From positions 124,001 through 188,000 of the forward strand of contig CAVOGG010000009.1 in assembly GCA_963695175.1 (NCBI GenBank): a DNA stretch of 64,000 nucleotides, read 5' to 3'. Below the pieces are notes generated by a model, which was not told where the DNA came from, did no database searches, and saw only the letters and a list, made by a program, of their open reading frames with translations. How positions within the stretch are numbered: position 1 is the first letter of the stretch; each line of letters starts with the position of its first letter. Below are positions 61,461-64,000 of this stretch, in pieces. The DNA is from Fodinibacter sp963695175 (lineage in GTDB: Bacteria > Actinomycetota > Actinomycetes > Actinomycetales > Dermatophilaceae). A program made the position numbers and the translations under genes.

Positions 61461-62302
61461 CCACCACCCTCACCCCCACGACCGACGAGACCGTCAAGGC
61501 CGTCACCCACGCCGGTGTGCTCGACCTGCCGACGCGACCGACGGTGCGCGACACCGTGTCGCAGAGCCTGACCATGGCCTGGCGGGCGACCAAGAAGATG
61601 CGCCGCAACCCCGAGCAGTGGTTCGACGTGACGATCCAGCCGCTGCTGTTCACCGCGATGTTCGCCTACATCTTCGGTGGCGCGATCTCGGGCAGCGTCG
61701 CCGACTACCTGCCGATCCTCATCCCCGGCATCCTGGCCCAGACCGCGCTGACCGCCTGCATGGCCACCGGCATCCAGCTGCGCGAGGACATGGACAAGGG
61801 TGTCTTCGACCGCTTCAAGTCCCTGCCGATCGCGCGGATCGCACCCCTGGTGGGGCCGGCCGTCGCCGACCTGCTGCGCTACGGGACCGCGGCGTCGCTC
61901 ACCATCTTCACCGGCATCCTGATGGGGTACCGCCCCGGCGGTGGCGTCCTCGGGGTGCTCGGTGGGTGGCTGATGACCGTCATCGCCGGCTGGTCGCTGG
62001 CGTGGATCTTCACCTGGTTCGGAACCGTCGCCCGCAGCGCCCAGGCGGTGCAGGGCATCTCGATGATGGTGATGTTCCCGCTGACCTTCCTGAGCAACGC
62101 GTTCGTGCCGGCCGACACCCTGCCGAGCTGGCTGCAGACGTTCGTGAAGATCAACCCGGTGAGCCATGTGGTCACCGCGGTGCGCACCATGATGGCCGGC
62201 GGTGGCGTGACCACCGAGGTCGCCTGGGCGCTGGGCGGCTGCGCCGCGGTCGTCGCGGTGTTCATGCCGCTGGCCGTGCGCTCCTACTCCCGGAAGATGT
62301 AG
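61457..62302 (+). CDS. ABC exporter permease, DrrB type
   Basis: 281 residues with six membrane helices and the ABC-2 pattern (MRRNPEQWFDVTIQPLLFTAMFAY; LPILIPGILAQTALTACMATG; FLSNAFVPADTLPSWLQTF near the C-terminus). Pairs with the upstream ATPase to form the exporter. Its 3' end overlaps the convergent regulator gene by 19 bases. Confidence 0.94.
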   Translation: MTTTLTPTTDETVKAVTHAGVLDLPTRPTVRDTVSQSLTMAWRATKKMRRNPEQWFDVTIQPLLFTAMFAYIFGGAISGSVADYLPILIPGILAQTALTACMATGIQLREDMDKGVFDRFKSLPIARIAPLVGPAVADLLRYGTAASLTIFTGILMGYRPGGGVLGVLGGWLMTVIAGWSLAWIFTWFGTVARSAQAVQGISMMVMFPLTFLSNAFVPADTLPSWLQTFVKINPVSHVVTAVRTMMAGGGVTTEVAWALGGCAAVVAVFMPLAVRSYSRKM

Positions 62303-64000
62303 TCGGGCACCTGCGCGATCGCCGCCCGGGCCTCGGGCAACAGGCTCGGTGCGGTGCGGCCCGCGTAGCCGGCCCGCAGCCGGGGGCCGAGGCCGGGCGC
62401 GCGCTCCTCGGCGACCGGCTCGGTGCGCTCGGGCCGCATCGTCGGGGCGAACCGGGTGTAGCCGAACCGTTCGGCGAGCACCAGGAGCCGCACCGCGGTC
62501 TCGGTGGGCATCGACTCGCGCAGCAGGCCCCAGGCGCCCAGCCCGTGCAGCACCAGCCCGGCGACGGGGTAGTCCATGAACGGGCGCTGCGGGTCGAGGA
62601 CGAGGAGTGCCTTGGCGAGCAACGCGAGGTAGAGGTCCCCGCCCTCTGCCGCGTCCTCGGGGGTGGTGCCGTGCACCGCAAGCACGGTGACGCCCAGGCT
62701 CTCGCCGAACAGGGCCCACGGCTCCAGTCCCGTGGCGTCGCCCATCCCCGGGAACCTGATCGCCTTGAGCTCGTCGACGGCGGCCCGGTACAGCGCCAGG
62801 CCCTCGGCCACCTGCCCACGGGCCAGGGCCATCTCGGCACGGGCGGCTGCCAGCGACGCACCACCGACGTCGCTGGAGCGGCGCCGAGTGCGCTCGATCT
62901 CGGCCAGCCACTTCTCGGCCTCGTCGAGCCGGCCCACCGACATGGCGTGGACGGCGAGCAGGGCCCGGGTCTGGGCCGCGTCGTCGGCGGCGTCGAGGCG
63001 GTCGAGCACCGGCAGGGCCGCACGGGCGTGGCGCACGGCGTCCTCGGAGTTGCCGAGCTGGGAGTGGAGCCCGCCGACCATGGTGTGCAGCATCGCCGCG
63101 ATCCACGGACCGTCGGCATCCCTGACGAGCGTGAGCGCCTGGTCGGCCTGGGCGATGGCGCCCATCGGGTCGCCGGAGTTCTCGAGGTGGTGGGCCGCCC
63201 ACAACCGGGCGACGACCGCCGCCTCGCGGTCGGACTCCTGTGCGATCGCCCCGAGCCGGGCCACCGTGCCCTGCGGGTCATGGAGCACCTGCGCGTGGAC
63301 CACGGCGACGAGGCCGCGAACCCGCGACGACGTGGTGCGCGCGCCGTACGCGTCGAGCAGGGCCAGGCTGGCGGGGACGCCACCGATCTCGCCGCCCACG
63401 GTGTTGAGCGCGACGATCGCGGCGGCTGACACCGCCACGTCGACCTGCTCGTCGGCGGGCGCCCAGCCGGTGAGGGCTGCGTCGCTGGCGCCCGCGACGG
63501 CGATCACGCGAGGGTTCTCGCCGCGGATGGTCCAGAACGAGCCGAGCGCGGTGAGCAGTCGCACCACCGACCACGGGTCGGGCAGGGTGAGCGCCTCGCG
63601 CAGCGCGTCGGCGAGGTTGTTCTCCTCGACCGCCACCTCGCGCACCGCCTCGACCTGACGGCGTGACCACAGGTCGTCGCCGAGGTGCAGCGCGAACCCG
63701 CAGGCCCATTCCAGCTGTGCGGCACGGGCCGCCTCCTCCTCGCCGGCGGCGACGAGCTGCAGCCGCCCGAACTCCCGCACCGTCTCGAGCATCCGGTACC
63801 GCACCGTGCGACCCGAGTCGAGCACGGTCAGCAGCGACTGGTCGACGAGCGAGCGCACGTCGTCGAGCGCGTCGTGACCGAGCACGGCATCCGCGCCGTC
63901 GAGCGAGAAGCCGTCGTGGAAGGTCGACAGCCAGCGCAGGGCGCGACGTTCGGTGTCGCGCAACAGGTTCCACGACCAGTCGATGACCGCGAGGAGGGTC
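62284..64000 (-). CDS. AfsR/SARP-like regulator, C-terminal part (5' end cut off)
   Basis: 572 codons to the window edge. The visible part starts in the NB-ARC/STAND-type helical region (DWSWNLLRDTERRALRWLSTF, LVDQSLLTVLDSGRTVRYRMLETVREF) and continues as a long alpha-solenoid of TPR-like repeats. This is the usual C-terminal half of BTAD/SARP regulators of the AfsR type; the DNA-binding and P-loop parts would be to the right. It is convergent with, and overlaps, the DrrAB-type exporter genes, so it may control them through the 11-bp repeats. Confidence 0.8.
   Translation of the reverse strand, partial: TLLAVIDWSWNLLRDTERRALRWLSTFHDGFSLDGADAVLGHDALDDVRSLVDQSLLTVLDSGRTVRYRMLETVREFGRLQLVAAGEEEAARAAQLEWACGFALHLGDDLWSRRQVEAVREVAVEENNLADALREALTLPDPWSVVRLLTALGSFWTIRGENPRVIAVAGASDAALTGWAPADEQVDVAVSAAAIVALNTVGGEIGGVPASLALLDAYGARTTSSRVRGLVAVVHAQVLHDPQGTVARLGAIAQESDREAAVVARLWAAHHLENSGDPMGAIAQADQALTLVRDADGPWIAAMLHTMVGGLHSQLGNSEDAVRHARAALPVLDRLDAADDAAQTRALLAVHAMSVGRLDEAEKWLAEIERTRRRSSDVGGASLAAARAEMALARGQVAEGLALYRAAVDELKAIRFPGMGDATGLEPWALFGESLGVTVLAVHGTTPEDAAEGGDLYLALLAKALLVLDPQRPFMDYPVAGLVLHGLGAWGLLRESMPTETAVRLLVLAERFGYTRFAPTMRPERTEPVAEERAPGLGPRLRAGYAGRTAPSLLPEARAAIAQVPDYIFRE

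Noticed and set aside
61232..63202. A 656-codon minus-strand frame across the exporter and regulator genes
   Set aside because: Out of frame with the regulator and antisense to the permease; no domain signal.

Overview
The window is about 71% G+C, densely packed, and full of GTG starts and 1- or 4-base overlaps (ATGA, GTGA, TAGTG). It reads as the chromosome of an actinobacterium, most likely Micrococcales near the Intrasporangiaceae (Janibacter/Knoellia/Phycicoccus type). Support comes from mycothiol synthesis (mshB), a 7Fe ferredoxin next to dapC, DUF3117, and the O-methyltransferase-sigE-anti-sigma-htrA-tatB-mrp block that mycobacteria also have (Rv1220c to Rv1232c). I see no tRNA, rRNA, CRISPR array, insertion sequence or prophage.

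Layout. 1-8.0 kb: a cut-off peptide-binding lipoprotein gene, then typA, a membrane-anchored family-5 binding protein, mshB, a flavin reductase and a VanW protein in one tight run. 8.0-17.7 kb: divergent GNAT/fdxA, dapC, gltA, two cell-wall-type genes, divergent dapD/dapE, and a LOG-family gene. Three diaminopimelate genes (dapC, dapD, dapE) therefore lie within 7.2 kb. 17.4-21.6 kb: two related DivIVA-like modules, one fused to a polytopic GT-C-like protein, then a PIG-V-type mannosyltransferase. 21.7-24.5 kb: DUF3117, pepA and an O-methyltransferase. 24.6-31.4 kb: the sigE envelope-stress and Tat block, then mrp, DUF1003 and an MgtE-N/CBS protein. 31.5-46.4 kb: mixed metabolism and envelope genes, including two CoA-ester lyases, an L,D-transpeptidase, a P450, an acyl-CoA dehydrogenase and a VanY peptidase with cell-wall-binding repeats.

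46.4-54.0 kb is the most unusual part. It holds a stress protein, a hybrid histidine kinase (frameshifted here), a lone receiver, a receiver-nucleotide cyclase and a PGM1-like ATP-grasp peptide ligase, the last four translationally coupled. A His/Cys-rich mini-protein and a Crp-family regulator diverge next to them. 54.0-64.0 kb: a PIG-L deacetylase, a Pro-aminopeptidase, DUF2332, a Tat lipoprotein serine hydrolase, glpK, a DrrAB-type exporter and a truncated AfsR/SARP-like regulator. An array of 11-bp repeats lies between glpK and the exporter.

Expression signals. At least seventeen genes have TANNNT ending 6-7 bases before the start codon, which predicts leaderless mRNAs and fixes several starts. 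Two divergent pairs (GNAT/fdxA and dapD/dapE) have mirror-symmetric -10 boxes. Two genes (VWA protein and hybrid kinase) are each broken by a single extra base.
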